Shown: in pieces, positions 45,917-53,731 of the stretch
How the letters are laid out: every line of letters begins with the position of its first letter
Numbering within the stretch: the stretch's first letter is position 1
The notes under the pieces: generated by a model
Database searches by the model: none
What the model was told of the DNA's origin: nothing
What the model saw: the letters and a program-made list of their open reading frames with translations, nothing else
From: CBDDGJ01 sp965227805
GTDB taxonomy: Bacteria > Pseudomonadota > Alphaproteobacteria > RS24
Length of the DNA: 64,000 bases
Assembly: GCA_965227805.1 (NCBI GenBank)
Contig: CBDDGJ010000003.1
Span: 992,001-1,056,000 of the forward strand
Direction: 5' to 3'
Made by a program: the position numbers and the translations under genes

Positions 45917-46549
45917 TTATGTAAAGCAAACCCCGGTGCCGCCAATGCCACAATAACCATTCGGATTTTTGGCTAAATATTGCTGATGATAATCCTCGGC
46001 ATAATAAAATTCGCCTGCCGTGATAATTTCCGTAACAATATCGCCAAAGCCCGCCGCGCTTAGTGCCTTTTGATATAGGGCGCGGGTTTTTTCGGCACAG
46101 GCTTGTTGTGTGTCATTATACACATATATCCCCGAACGATATTGCGTGCCGACATCATTGCCCTGACGCATATATTGCGTTGGATCATGCCCTTGCCAGA
46201 AAACCTCAAGCAGATCAGTATAAGACAATTTTGCAGGGTCAAAAATAATCCGCACCACTTCATTATGCCCCGTCATGCCGGTGCACACTTCTTCATAAGT
46301 CGGGTTTGGTGTGAAGCCTGCTACATAGCCAACATGAGTGGAGTAAACACCTGCCTTTTGCCAAAAAATACGTTCCACCCCCCAAAAGCAGCCCATACCA
46401 AACAGCGCGCTTTCATAATGCGCCGGAAAGGGCGGGGATAAAGGGGTATCCAATATATAATGGCGCTTTGCAACGGGCATTTTTTCCGCGCGCCCCGGCA
46501 AGGCGGTTTGGGCGGTCGGCATAGTGGGTTTTTGTAAGAAGTGATGCAT
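45917..46549 (-). CDS. msrA: peptide methionine sulfoxide reductase A
   Basis: 210 residues. The catalytic GMGCFWGVER motif near residue 52 and the resolving-cysteine tail GYCGIGGTGVCF are present. An N-terminal extension of about 30 residues has no signal peptide. It reduces methionine-S-sulfoxide. It lies 10 bases after the ABC ATPase on the same strand and may belong to its transcript. Confidence 0.95.
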   Translation of the reverse strand: MHHFLQKPTMPTAQTALPGRAEKMPVAKRHYILDTPLSPPFPAHYESALFGMGCFWGVERIFWQKAGVYSTHVGYVAGFTPNPTYEEVCTGMTGHNEVVRIIFDPAKLSYTDLLEVFWQGHDPTQYMRQGNDVGTQYRSGIYVYNDTQQACAEKTRALYQKALSAAGFGDIVTEIITAGEFYYAEDYHQQYLAKNPNGYCGIGGTGVCFT

Positions 46550-46559
46550 TATGGTTGTC

Positions 46560-47315
46560 CTAACGTGCCATGCTTACTGTTTTAATTGGCCCTTCGCGGC
46601 TACCGGCAAGAAGCTGTTTTACCCAGCCATTCTCACTACGCTGTGCCGCTTGTGCTGTGCCGTGCCAGCGCAATTTACCCGCATGCAAAACGGCAATATC
46701 ATCATAATTTTCCGTTACATGGTTCATATCTGTCACCACAGATATAATGGTTGCCCCGGTTTCTTGCACGATTGTGCTGATCATGCCTTCAATGCGTGCG
46801 GCCAAAATCGGGTCTAGGCCGGCAGTGGGGTTATCCAGCAATAAAATATCTGCCTGTGCTGCAATGGCGCGGGCAAAGCCCACACGTTTTTGCATCCCGC
46901 CGGATAAATCTGCGGGAAATAAATTTGCCGTTTCAACCGGCAGACCAACACGCGGCAATAATTCCTCGGCGCGCGCGCGGGCAGCTTTACGACTTACCCC
47001 TGTGGCAATAAGCCGAAAGCTGATATTTTCCCATATAGGCAGGCTATCAAATAAGGCATTATGCTGAAACAACATACCAATGCGATTGGATAAAGCCTTA
47101 TCGCGCATAGCCGGATCAGTCGCTGTTTCACCATCTATAAAAATATCACCGCTTGTGGGGGCATAAAGCCCTGTTAAACATTTTAGCAAGACAGATTTTC
47201 CGGCCATTGTCGGGCCGATAAGGGCGAGCGAACGCCCTGTCTCCACACGTAAGTTAATATTTTCAAGCGCACAAATTGCGCCGAATGATTTGGATATATT
47301 TTTAAGGTCAATCAT
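46560..47315 (-). CDS. MlaF-like ABC ATPase with altered catalytic residues
   Basis: 251 residues. Walker A is GPTMAGKSVLL, the signature LSGGMQKRVGFARA, and the overall pattern follows the MlaF/Ttg2A lipid-transport ATPases. Walker B reads ILLLDNPTAGLDP, with Asn where the catalytic Glu should be, and the switch region reads SVVTDMNH, with Thr where His is expected. No MCE, permease or other Mla gene is present. It overlaps the preceding ABC gene by eight bases, so it is translated with the cobalamin uptake genes. It may be hydrolysis-poor or regulatory. Confidence 0.72.
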   Translation of the reverse strand: MIDLKNISKSFGAICALENINLRVETGRSLALIGPTMAGKSVLLKCLTGLYAPTSGDIFIDGETATDPAMRDKALSNRIGMLFQHNALFDSLPIWENISFRLIATGVSRKAARARAEELLPRVGLPVETANLFPADLSGGMQKRVGFARAIAAQADILLLDNPTAGLDPILAARIEGMISTIVQETGATIISVVTDMNHVTENYDDIAVLHAGKLRWHGTAQAAQRSENGWVKQLLAGSREGPIKTVSMAR

Positions 47316-48078
47316 GTGCCCGCCATGGTAACATATAGGATTCCCCCTTATGGGTTGCGCGTAAAAAATCAGTAGCAAAAACGTCTTCCATATGCGCGCT
47401 AGCGCTCACGGCGTGGGTTTCGCCCTGGGTAATAATGCGTCCATTATGCATTAAAATCAAGTGGGTGCAAAAGCGTTTTGCCAACATAATATCATGCAAT
47501 ACGGCAATCACCGCATGATGATTGCGCGCGCGCATTTGCAAAAGGCGCAAAACATGCAGCTGCCGATGCGGGTCTAGCGATTGAATGGGTTCATCAGCAA
47601 GATAAAGCGGTGCGTCTCCTGCCAAAAGCCGCGCCAGTAAAATAAGCGCGCGCTCCCCGCCCGAAAGCGTGGTCATCAGCCGATCGGCAAAACCCTGTGC
47701 CTGCATATCTTCTAAAGCGCAGGCGATGGCGGTTTCATCCTGCGCGGTCAGTTTGCCAAAACCGCCCGTAAACGGCAAACGTGCAAGCCCCACAATATCG
47801 CGCCCGCGCATTGGCCACTCTATCGGATTATCCTGCGCGAGCCAGGCGATATTGCGTGCGCGCATAAAATGGGGTAATGCGGCAAGCTGTTCGCCCTGCC
47901 ATAAAACCTCGCCTGTATCCGGTATCGCCAGACCGGCAGCAAGGCGCAATAGGGTCGATTTTCCTGCCCCATTGGGCCCGATTATACCGACAAACATACC
48001 TGCCGCAAAATGTGTGGATATATTATGCACCAGCGGTGTGCCACCGATAGTATAACTCACATTTTCCAGGCGCAGCAT
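47308..48078 (-). CDS. btuD: cobalamin/iron-siderophore-type ABC ATPase
   Basis: 256 residues. Walker A GPNGAGKSTLLRL, signature LSGGERALILLAR, Walker B LYLADEP and switch LHDIMLA are intact; the family is FepC/BtuD. The start shares bases with the upstream receptor stop (TGATG). Assigned to cobalamin because the transcript begins with a B12 riboswitch and the locus has matching receptor, permease and binding protein. Confidence 0.85.
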   Translation of the reverse strand: MLRLENVSYTIGGTPLVHNISTHFAAGMFVGIIGPNGAGKSTLLRLAAGLAIPDTGEVLWQGEQLAALPHFMRARNIAWLAQDNPIEWPMRGRDIVGLARLPFTGGFGKLTAQDETAIACALEDMQAQGFADRLMTTLSGGERALILLARLLAGDAPLYLADEPIQSLDPHRQLHVLRLLQMRARNHHAVIAVLHDIMLAKRFCTHLILMHNGRIITQGETHAVSASAHMEDVFATDFLRATHKGESYMLPWRAHD

Positions 48079-49871
48079 CAATATGCTGCTTTCAGGCCGA
48101 TATAGACCGCGCGCCCTGGCGTGCCATAGCCGCGGGCGGTTTGGTAATCCGCATCGCTTATATTTTCAATGCGTAGGGTAAATATAACAGCCTCATCCAC
48201 ATGATAATCCAGCTTGCCCCCCATAAGCACATAATTATCCAGCGGCGCGCCATCTGTATCGATCACATCATATATGGCCGTTATATCCGCGCCCAAATTT
48301 ATGGCCTGTCCTAATTTATAATATCCTGCAACACCCAGCTGATGCCGCGGACGGCGCGGCGCGCGCGCACCTTCTTGGTGTGCATCTGTATATGTGTAAT
48401 TTGCCATCATCGACATATAATGCCCCCTTGCCCAATCAATCTTTACCTCTGCCCCATGTGCCTCATTGTTGAGATTAGATTGCTTATAGGTAAAACTTTC
48501 GACATCATCATAAATGATCAGATGATCAATCTCGGTATAAAACGCGCCTATATCAAGGGTAATATTTTGTAAGGGTGTGAGGATAAAGCCAATATCCGCG
48601 CTCATACTTTCTTCGGGGTGCAAATCCTCATTCCCCGCAAAGTCATCGAATAATTCATACAGGCTCGGCGCGCGAAACCCCGTGCCCAGACTTGCACGCA
48701 TAGAGAGTTGCGGCATAAAAGCCGCCCGCGCCGTTGCCCGGTAAGAGGTGAACGCGTTGAATTGCTCATGCTGATCATGGCGTAAGGCAAATGTCGTCCA
48801 AAGCCTATTCGCCCAGTCATTTTGCACCATAAGATAAGCTGCATTTTGCATGGCATCATAAGCGTCATCTGTATAAATATAGTGCGTGTCTTCGCTATAA
48901 AGGCCAGCAGCCATTTGCAAATTATCCGTAATGCTATAGGTTGAACGCGATTCGGCTATATTGCGCGTGCCTTCATAAAGGCCATAAGTTTCCTCGCGTT
49001 CATCTTCATAGCGCCCGAGTGATACCTCATGGTGAAAAACCTCATCTTCATAAATAAGGCTTAGCCGCGCTTGCCGGGTTTTAAGATTTTGCACGCTATC
49101 ATCATCGGCTAATTCGGGAAAAGCCGAATCATATTCGCTTTCGCCATCGCTTACCCGCACAGATAAAGCAAGCCCGAGCCTGTCATTTATATCGGTATGA
49201 ATGCGTCCGTTTACGCTGGTATTTTCATGCCCGTCTTGTTCGCTATTGCCATCTGCTGCATCGGCAGCGGAGATGCCCTTCGTGGAAAATGAATAAAGCC
49301 CCACGCCATAATCTGTATTCTTATAACGCCCTTTGCTATACACATCCAGCTTGCGCGTGACGTTCGTGCCTGCTTCCAGGCCTACTCTTGTTTCGCGCGC
49401 GCCGCCAATAGCGCTTTGCATACGAATAACCCCGCCTATCGCCTCGCTGCCATAAAGCACGCTATGGCTGCCGCGTAAAATTTCGATTTGCTCAAGCCCG
49501 CTTGTGGAAAGATAAGACCAATTCGCCATTTGTTGCGGTTGGGTTGGGCTCGTTATCCGCATACCATCGAGCTCAACCCCGACATAATAGCTGCGTAACC
49601 CCCGCAAAAATACGTTAGACACTGTTCCCGCCCCGCCTTGCTGATAAAAAGATACGCCTGCTTTTTGGGCAATCAACTCCTGAATATAAAGTTTTCCGCT
49701 TTGGGCAATCTCATCGGCATCAATCACATCTATTGACGCGCCAATGTGATCCAGCGGTGCAGGAATACCCACCGCCGTTACAATAATCTCGTCTATTGCA
49801 GAGGTCTCTTCTGCACGTCCCAATGATAGTGATAAGCCAGATATGAGAATGAAAAAAATAATATAACGCAT
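48078..49871 (-). CDS. btuB: TonB-dependent cobalamin receptor
   Basis: 597 residues, near the BtuB length. A signal peptide (about 1-20), a TonB box region (DEIIVTAVG), a plug domain with FLRGLRSYYVGVELDGM, and a 22-strand barrel to the C-terminus are apparent. The receptor is preceded by a cobalamin riboswitch, which makes cobalamin or a cobinamide the likely ligand. The ATPase btuD follows by overlap. Confidence 0.88.
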   Translation of the reverse strand: MRYIIFFILISGLSLSLGRAEETSAIDEIIVTAVGIPAPLDHIGASIDVIDADEIAQSGKLYIQELIAQKAGVSFYQQGGAGTVSNVFLRGLRSYYVGVELDGMRITSPTQPQQMANWSYLSTSGLEQIEILRGSHSVLYGSEAIGGVIRMQSAIGGARETRVGLEAGTNVTRKLDVYSKGRYKNTDYGVGLYSFSTKGISAADAADGNSEQDGHENTSVNGRIHTDINDRLGLALSVRVSDGESEYDSAFPELADDDSVQNLKTRQARLSLIYEDEVFHHEVSLGRYEDEREETYGLYEGTRNIAESRSTYSITDNLQMAAGLYSEDTHYIYTDDAYDAMQNAAYLMVQNDWANRLWTTFALRHDQHEQFNAFTSYRATARAAFMPQLSMRASLGTGFRAPSLYELFDDFAGNEDLHPEESMSADIGFILTPLQNITLDIGAFYTEIDHLIIYDDVESFTYKQSNLNNEAHGAEVKIDWARGHYMSMMANYTYTDAHQEGARAPRRPRHQLGVAGYYKLGQAINLGADITAIYDVIDTDGAPLDNYVLMGGKLDYHVDEAVIFTLRIENISDADYQTARGYGTPGRAVYIGLKAAY

Positions 49872-49939
49872 AAAATGCCTCCTTTAATAAATATGCCGTT
49901 TATTAACGAAGGTATTTCGTTCCAAAGGCGTAATTCCGC

Positions 49940-50078
49940 ACCCTTAGCCAAACGACGGGATAGGCAGGTCTCCTGACTTCGCACATTATATGCGTTCACA
50001 GTTGCGGATACAGTTGAGGCCTCGCACCCCATTCCCTATTCTCTTTGTCGTTAATGATATGACAAAGCACCTATCCGC
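49940..50078 (-). promoter_or_regulatory. cobalamin riboswitch
   Basis: Read on the minus strand, the B12 box AGTCAGGAGACCTGCC lies at 49978-49963, preceded by the conserved GGATAGGTGC (near 50073) and the GGGAATGGGGTGCGAGGCC and CCGCAACTGT segments. The switch ends about 70 bases before the btuB start and should shut off btuB and btuD when adenosylcobalamin is abundant. Its 5' end overlaps the last codons of btuC. Confidence 0.95.
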
Positions 50079-51078
50079 TTATGCTGTTAGACCATTTATC
50101 GCGCAATAACAATATCAAAAAAACCGGCACACCGATAAATGCCGTCACCACGCCCAGCTTCAATTCCACCGGCGTGGGGATAAGCCGAATAAAACTATCT
50201 GCCGCCAAAACCAAGAAGCCGCCAAAAAGCCCGGACGCAACAAGGCTACGCGCCGGAAGCCCAGCACAAAAGGGACGCATAATATGCGGCACAATTAGCC
50301 CCACAAAGCCCACCACACCGGCAAGCGCAACACATGCGCCCACGCATAAGGCAAGCCCCAGCGCATAGTGCCAATAGAGCCGCGACAAGGATACGCCCAA
50401 ACTGTGCGCCGTTGCTTCGCCCAAAACCAGCGCATCTAATTTGCGCCCCTGTGCCAAAAGCAAAAATGAACCGGCACAGATAAAGGGCACGGCCAAAAAA
50501 ATATGCGCCCAGCTTCTATTTTCCAAAGACCCGAGCAACCAATAAGCAATCTCCAAAGCAGCAAAAGGATTGGGCGCCAGATTAAGCGCCAGCGAAATGG
50601 CAGCGCCTGCCCCTGCGCTTAACGCAAAGCCCGCCAGAATAAAACGGATCGTATTGCCTTTTTGCCCAATCAGAATAAATAATAAGATAACCGATAAAAG
50701 CGCACCCCCTGTGGCTGCAACCGGCACCGCCCAATGCGTTGTGGCATGGCTACCAATGTAAATCATAATTACCGCGCCAAGGGCAGCCATATTGCCCGCC
50801 CCCAATAACATGGGTTCAGCCAAAGGGTTACGCAATAAAGCCTGTATTGCTGCGCCGCTTATGCCCAATGCCCAGCCCACCAATAGGCCGGCTACAATTC
50901 GCGGCAAGCGAATCTGCTCAACGATAATGCTGTGCAAAATATCTGCATCCCCCATAAGCATATGCCATATATCGAATGGGGTAAGATATACCCGTCCCGC
51001 AAATAGGGAGAGCACCACACTCACCCCCAAAAGCAGGCTAAGCAAGGCATAAAGTTTTGTCGGTGTTAGTGTAACCAT
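50071..51078 (-). CDS. btuC: cobalamin ABC permease
   Basis: 335 residues with about ten helices. FecCD/BtuC motifs are clear: LLVGWALGISGAAIQALLRNPLAEP and GVVGFVGLIVPHIMR, the cytoplasmic coupling loop. The ATG at 51078 is chosen over an upstream start that would overlap the divergent btuF gene. It lies upstream of the riboswitch on the same strand, so it is not covered by that switch unless read-through connects the genes. Confidence 0.88.
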   Translation of the reverse strand: MVTLTPTKLYALLSLLLGVSVVLSLFAGRVYLTPFDIWHMLMGDADILHSIIVEQIRLPRIVAGLLVGWALGISGAAIQALLRNPLAEPMLLGAGNMAALGAVIMIYIGSHATTHWAVPVAATGGALLSVILLFILIGQKGNTIRFILAGFALSAGAGAAISLALNLAPNPFAALEIAYWLLGSLENRSWAHIFLAVPFICAGSFLLLAQGRKLDALVLGEATAHSLGVSLSRLYWHYALGLALCVGACVALAGVVGFVGLIVPHIMRPFCAGLPARSLVASGLFGGFLVLAADSFIRLIPTPVELKLGVVTAFIGVPVFLILLLRDKWSNSISG

Positions 51079-51086
51079 TATTTGTA

Positions 51087-51108
51087 AATATATGGTATAG
51101 ATGCAAAA
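51087..51108. promoter_or_regulatory. compact divergent promoter between btuC and btuF
   Basis: Only 29 bases separate the two start codons. TATAGA on the plus strand (51096-51101) and TATATT on the minus strand (51092-51087) are both placed about seven bases from the respective start codon, so either transcript would begin at or next to its ATG. No Shine-Dalgarno site precedes either gene. Confidence 0.4.
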
Positions 51109-51932
51109 TGAAACCACATAAATTTATCACCCTGTTATTTTGTTTATGCACGGCGAGCGCATATGCTGATAATTTACCGAAAATTGCCAGCGTGAATATG
51201 TGCGCCGATGCGTTTTTGCTAGAGATTGCTCTGCCCGAACAAATTATCGCCTTATCGTATTTATCGCATGATGCGCGTCTTGCGGCGCATGCACAAAAGG
51301 CGCGCCGCTTCCCGACAATTTCTGCAGATGTGGAAGCTCTTGCCACAAGTAATGCCGATCTGATTATTGTCAATGCTTATTCAGACAAAGCCAAGCGCGA
51401 CGCATTAACGCGCATTGGCAAGCAGGTATTTACGATGGAAAATAGCGGCACGCTTGCAAGCCTTGCGACAGAAATTACCGCATTAGGTCACGCCATTGGC
51501 CGCGCGGCGGCAGCACGTAACTGGTTGGCAGAATTTACCCAAAACCTTACAGCCCTTTCCTTGCCACCAAACACACCACGCCCGCGCATGCTTGCCTATC
51601 AACGGCGTGGGTTAAGCATTGGTAAGGGCCATATTCTGGATGAAATTATAATGCGTGCCGGCGGGGATAATATAATGCGCGCGCATGTGCCCTTTATGGC
51701 ACCGATTGCGCTGGAATATATTATCACCAGTCCTGCCGATTATATTTTGCTCAATCCGCGTGATAAATATGGCGGGCGCGGGGCAGATATGCTGGTGCAT
51801 CCGGCGCTTGCTTATGCGTTTCCGCCCGAAAAACGGCTTTATCTGGACGGTAATTTAAGCACATGCACAGGGCCTGCATCTTTGCAAGCCATACGCGCGT
51901 TACGCGCACAAATAAATTTTGACGGGTTTTAG
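51108..51932 (+). CDS. btuF: cobalamin-type periplasmic binding protein
   Basis: 274 residues. A signal peptide (about 1-20, SAYA) precedes a class III solute-binding fold with ASVNMCADAFLLEIA, the FecB/BtuF opening, and YQRRGLSIGKGHILDEI. It would deliver cobalamin to BtuCD. It is divergent from btuC. Confidence 0.85.
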   Translation: MKPHKFITLLFCLCTASAYADNLPKIASVNMCADAFLLEIALPEQIIALSYLSHDARLAAHAQKARRFPTISADVEALATSNADLIIVNAYSDKAKRDALTRIGKQVFTMENSGTLASLATEITALGHAIGRAAAARNWLAEFTQNLTALSLPPNTPRPRMLAYQRRGLSIGKGHILDEIIMRAGGDNIMRAHVPFMAPIALEYIITSPADYILLNPRDKYGGRGADMLVHPALAYAFPPEKRLYLDGNLSTCTGPASLQAIRALRAQINFDGF

Positions 51933-51966
51933 CACCCCATTCGTTTAAGTGAATAAGGGGATATAT

Positions 51967-52554
51967 ATGACCGCACAGATACATAAAATAGAACCAGCCG
52001 AACCCGATGATAGCACATTGTTATACCGCATTGCCCAGCGCGACCAAGCCGCTGCACGCTTATTTATCGCGCGCCATAGCGATTATATTATGAAAATTGC
52101 GATGCTAAAATTACAAAACCAGGCCGAAGCCGAAGACATAACGCAAGATGTTTTTACCGCTGTTTGGCGCACGGCAGAAAAATGGCGCGAAGGCGATGCC
52201 AAAGTAACAAGCTGGCTTTATCGCATTACCTATAATCGCTGTATTGATATTTTGCGCAAACGCCGCCCCACACAAGATATAAGTGTCGCCGAACATATTG
52301 CCGATAATGCAGATAGTGCCGAAAACCTACAGGAACAAGCCGACCAATATCGGCTTATTCGCGATGCCCTGGATAAGCTGAATAGCAAACAAAAGCGTGC
52401 CATTGAGCTGATTTATTTTGAAGATATGAAGCAACAAGAGGCGGCCGATTTAATGGATATGAGCCTTGCCGCTTTTGAATCGCAACTCCGCCGTGCACGC
52501 GCGCAATTACATAAATATCTGGCACAAAATCGTGACCTATTGATTGCCCTATAA
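51967..52554 (+). CDS. ECF RNA polymerase sigma factor
   Basis: 195 residues. Region 2 (QAEAEDITQDVFTAVW, SWLYRITYNRCIDILRK) and region 4 (LNSKQKRAIELIYFEDMKQQ, then FESQLRRARAQL) are complete. The ATG at 51967 follows AAGGGG; a GTG at 51949 is less likely. It heads a co-oriented set with a putative anti-sigma factor and a periplasmic sensor, the layout of metal- or envelope-stress ECF systems. Confidence 0.92.
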   Translation: MTAQIHKIEPAEPDDSTLLYRIAQRDQAAARLFIARHSDYIMKIAMLKLQNQAEAEDITQDVFTAVWRTAEKWREGDAKVTSWLYRITYNRCIDILRKRRPTQDISVAEHIADNADSAENLQEQADQYRLIRDALDKLNSKQKRAIELIYFEDMKQQEAADLMDMSLAAFESQLRRARAQLHKYLAQNRDLLIAL

Positions 52555-52596
52555 TATGACGGATTTAACGGATATATGCGTTTAAGAGAGTAAGAG

Positions 52597-52708
52597 ACAG
52601 TAAACCTGATATACAGTAAACCTGATATACAGTAAACCTGATATGCAACAAACCCGATATACAGTAAACCTGATATGCAACAAACCCGATATACAGTAAA
52701 CCTGATAT
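52597..52708 (+). repeat. seven 16-bp tandem repeats
   Basis: Five copies of ACAGTAAACCTGATAT (A) and two of GCAACAAACCCGATAT (B) are arranged A-A-A-B-A-B-A without spacers, in the gap between the sigma factor and the next gene. The period is not a multiple of three and no gene spans it. Confidence 0.95.
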
Positions 52709-52721
52709 AAAGAGTGGAAAA

Positions 52722-53141
52722 ATGATGGATAAACAAACATTCGAAGATATAATTGCAAGCTATGGTGCCGAACCGCGTCATTGGCCGGAAGATAAAAAAT
52801 CTGCTCTATATGATTATATCAGTGCCAATCCCACCATTGCCCAAGCCATATTAAGCCATGAGGCAGAGCTGGACCGTTTACTTACGCACGCAAAACTGCC
52901 GGAAATGCAGGCGCTAAACAAACGTATCGAACAAGATATGCATCATTTTTTTGCCGCAACACCCATCAACCTAACACCCAGGCAAACCCCATGGCGCAGC
53001 TACCTTACCGCTGCCACCGCTATGGCCGCGTGTATGGCTTTAAGCATTTTCTCAACCCCCTATTTGCTAGATAGTTTTTTCTCTCCCGCCCAGGCCTTTG
53101 ACATTGCTGCACTGGCGGGCATTGAATTATGGATAAATTAA
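52722..53141 (+). CDS. probable membrane anti-sigma factor
   Basis: 139 residues, unrecognised by clear motif. A soluble N-terminal part with YGAEPRHWPEDKK and HEAELDRLL precedes a single hydrophobic helix (about 96-113) and a short periplasmic tail. Similar small one-helix proteins follow ECF sigma factors in many alphaproteobacteria. Anti-sigma function is inferred from position and topology. Confidence 0.6.
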   Translation: MMDKQTFEDIIASYGAEPRHWPEDKKSALYDYISANPTIAQAILSHEAELDRLLTHAKLPEMQALNKRIEQDMHHFFAATPINLTPRQTPWRSYLTAATAMAACMALSIFSTPYLLDSFFSPAQAFDIAALAGIELWIN

Positions 53142-53170
53142 ACCTGACCCCCCGTTTAAGGAGCTAAAAT

Positions 53171-53665
53171 ATGACCATCACCAAGAAACATATTCTTACC
53201 ACTATTTTTATCTTATCCGTAGCGTTGAATATATTTGTGATTACCTCAATCGCCTATATTCAGTATAAATTTGAAAGTTTTTCCTATATGGGCGGCAATC
53301 AGGCTGACTGGATAGACAGCCGCATGCAGCGCGGGGAAGATTTATTCATTCGTAACCTTGACGGAGCGGATAAACAAATTGCGCGCACTGCTTTTTCCAA
53401 AGCCCGCCCTGTTATGCGTGATGCGTTTCTTGATATACGCACGCATCAAGCCGCAATCATTGACCTTATGGCGCAAGATAATGTTGACCAAGCCGCGCTT
53501 GACGCGTCAATCACAGCGTCAACCCAGGCGGCGCAAAACATAAATGAAAGTTTCCATGTTTTATTTCGCGATATGGCAACTCAATTATCGCCCGAAGCAC
53601 GTCAGAAAATTGCCGGACATTTATCGCATTTAGGCAAACGTCATGACGCATATGAAGATGAGTGA
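53171..53665 (+). CDS. periplasmic sensor, Metal_resist/CnrX-like
   Basis: 164 residues. One N-terminal membrane helix (about 8-30, ILSVALNIFVITSIAY) followed by a helical periplasmic domain with IRTHQAAIIDLMAQDNVD and FHVLFRDMATQLSPEARQ, the pattern of the heavy-metal sensor family to which CnrX and ZraP relatives belong. Only one His-rich end (HLGKRHD) is present. It may sense metals or envelope ligands and pass the signal to the anti-sigma factor. Confidence 0.65.
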   Translation: MTITKKHILTTIFILSVALNIFVITSIAYIQYKFESFSYMGGNQADWIDSRMQRGEDLFIRNLDGADKQIARTAFSKARPVMRDAFLDIRTHQAAIIDLMAQDNVDQAALDASITASTQAAQNINESFHVLFRDMATQLSPEARQKIAGHLSHLGKRHDAYEDE

Positions 53666-53731
53666 GCCCTATTGCAATAAAACGTAGAACGCCTATATAT
53701 AATATAGCTATCTCGAGGGAAGGAAATATCA

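Noticed and set aside
46560..47315. A complete Mla phospholipid transport locus
   Set aside because: No mlaE, mlaD, mlaC or MCE gene is next to the ATPase.
51949..51966. GTG start six codons upstream for the sigma factor
   Set aside because: AAGGGG is correctly spaced for the ATG at 51967 and would lie inside the longer version.
52597..52708. The 16-bp array as a CRISPR or a replication origin
   Set aside because: There are no unique spacers, no cas genes and no replication-initiator gene nearby; units are directly abutting.
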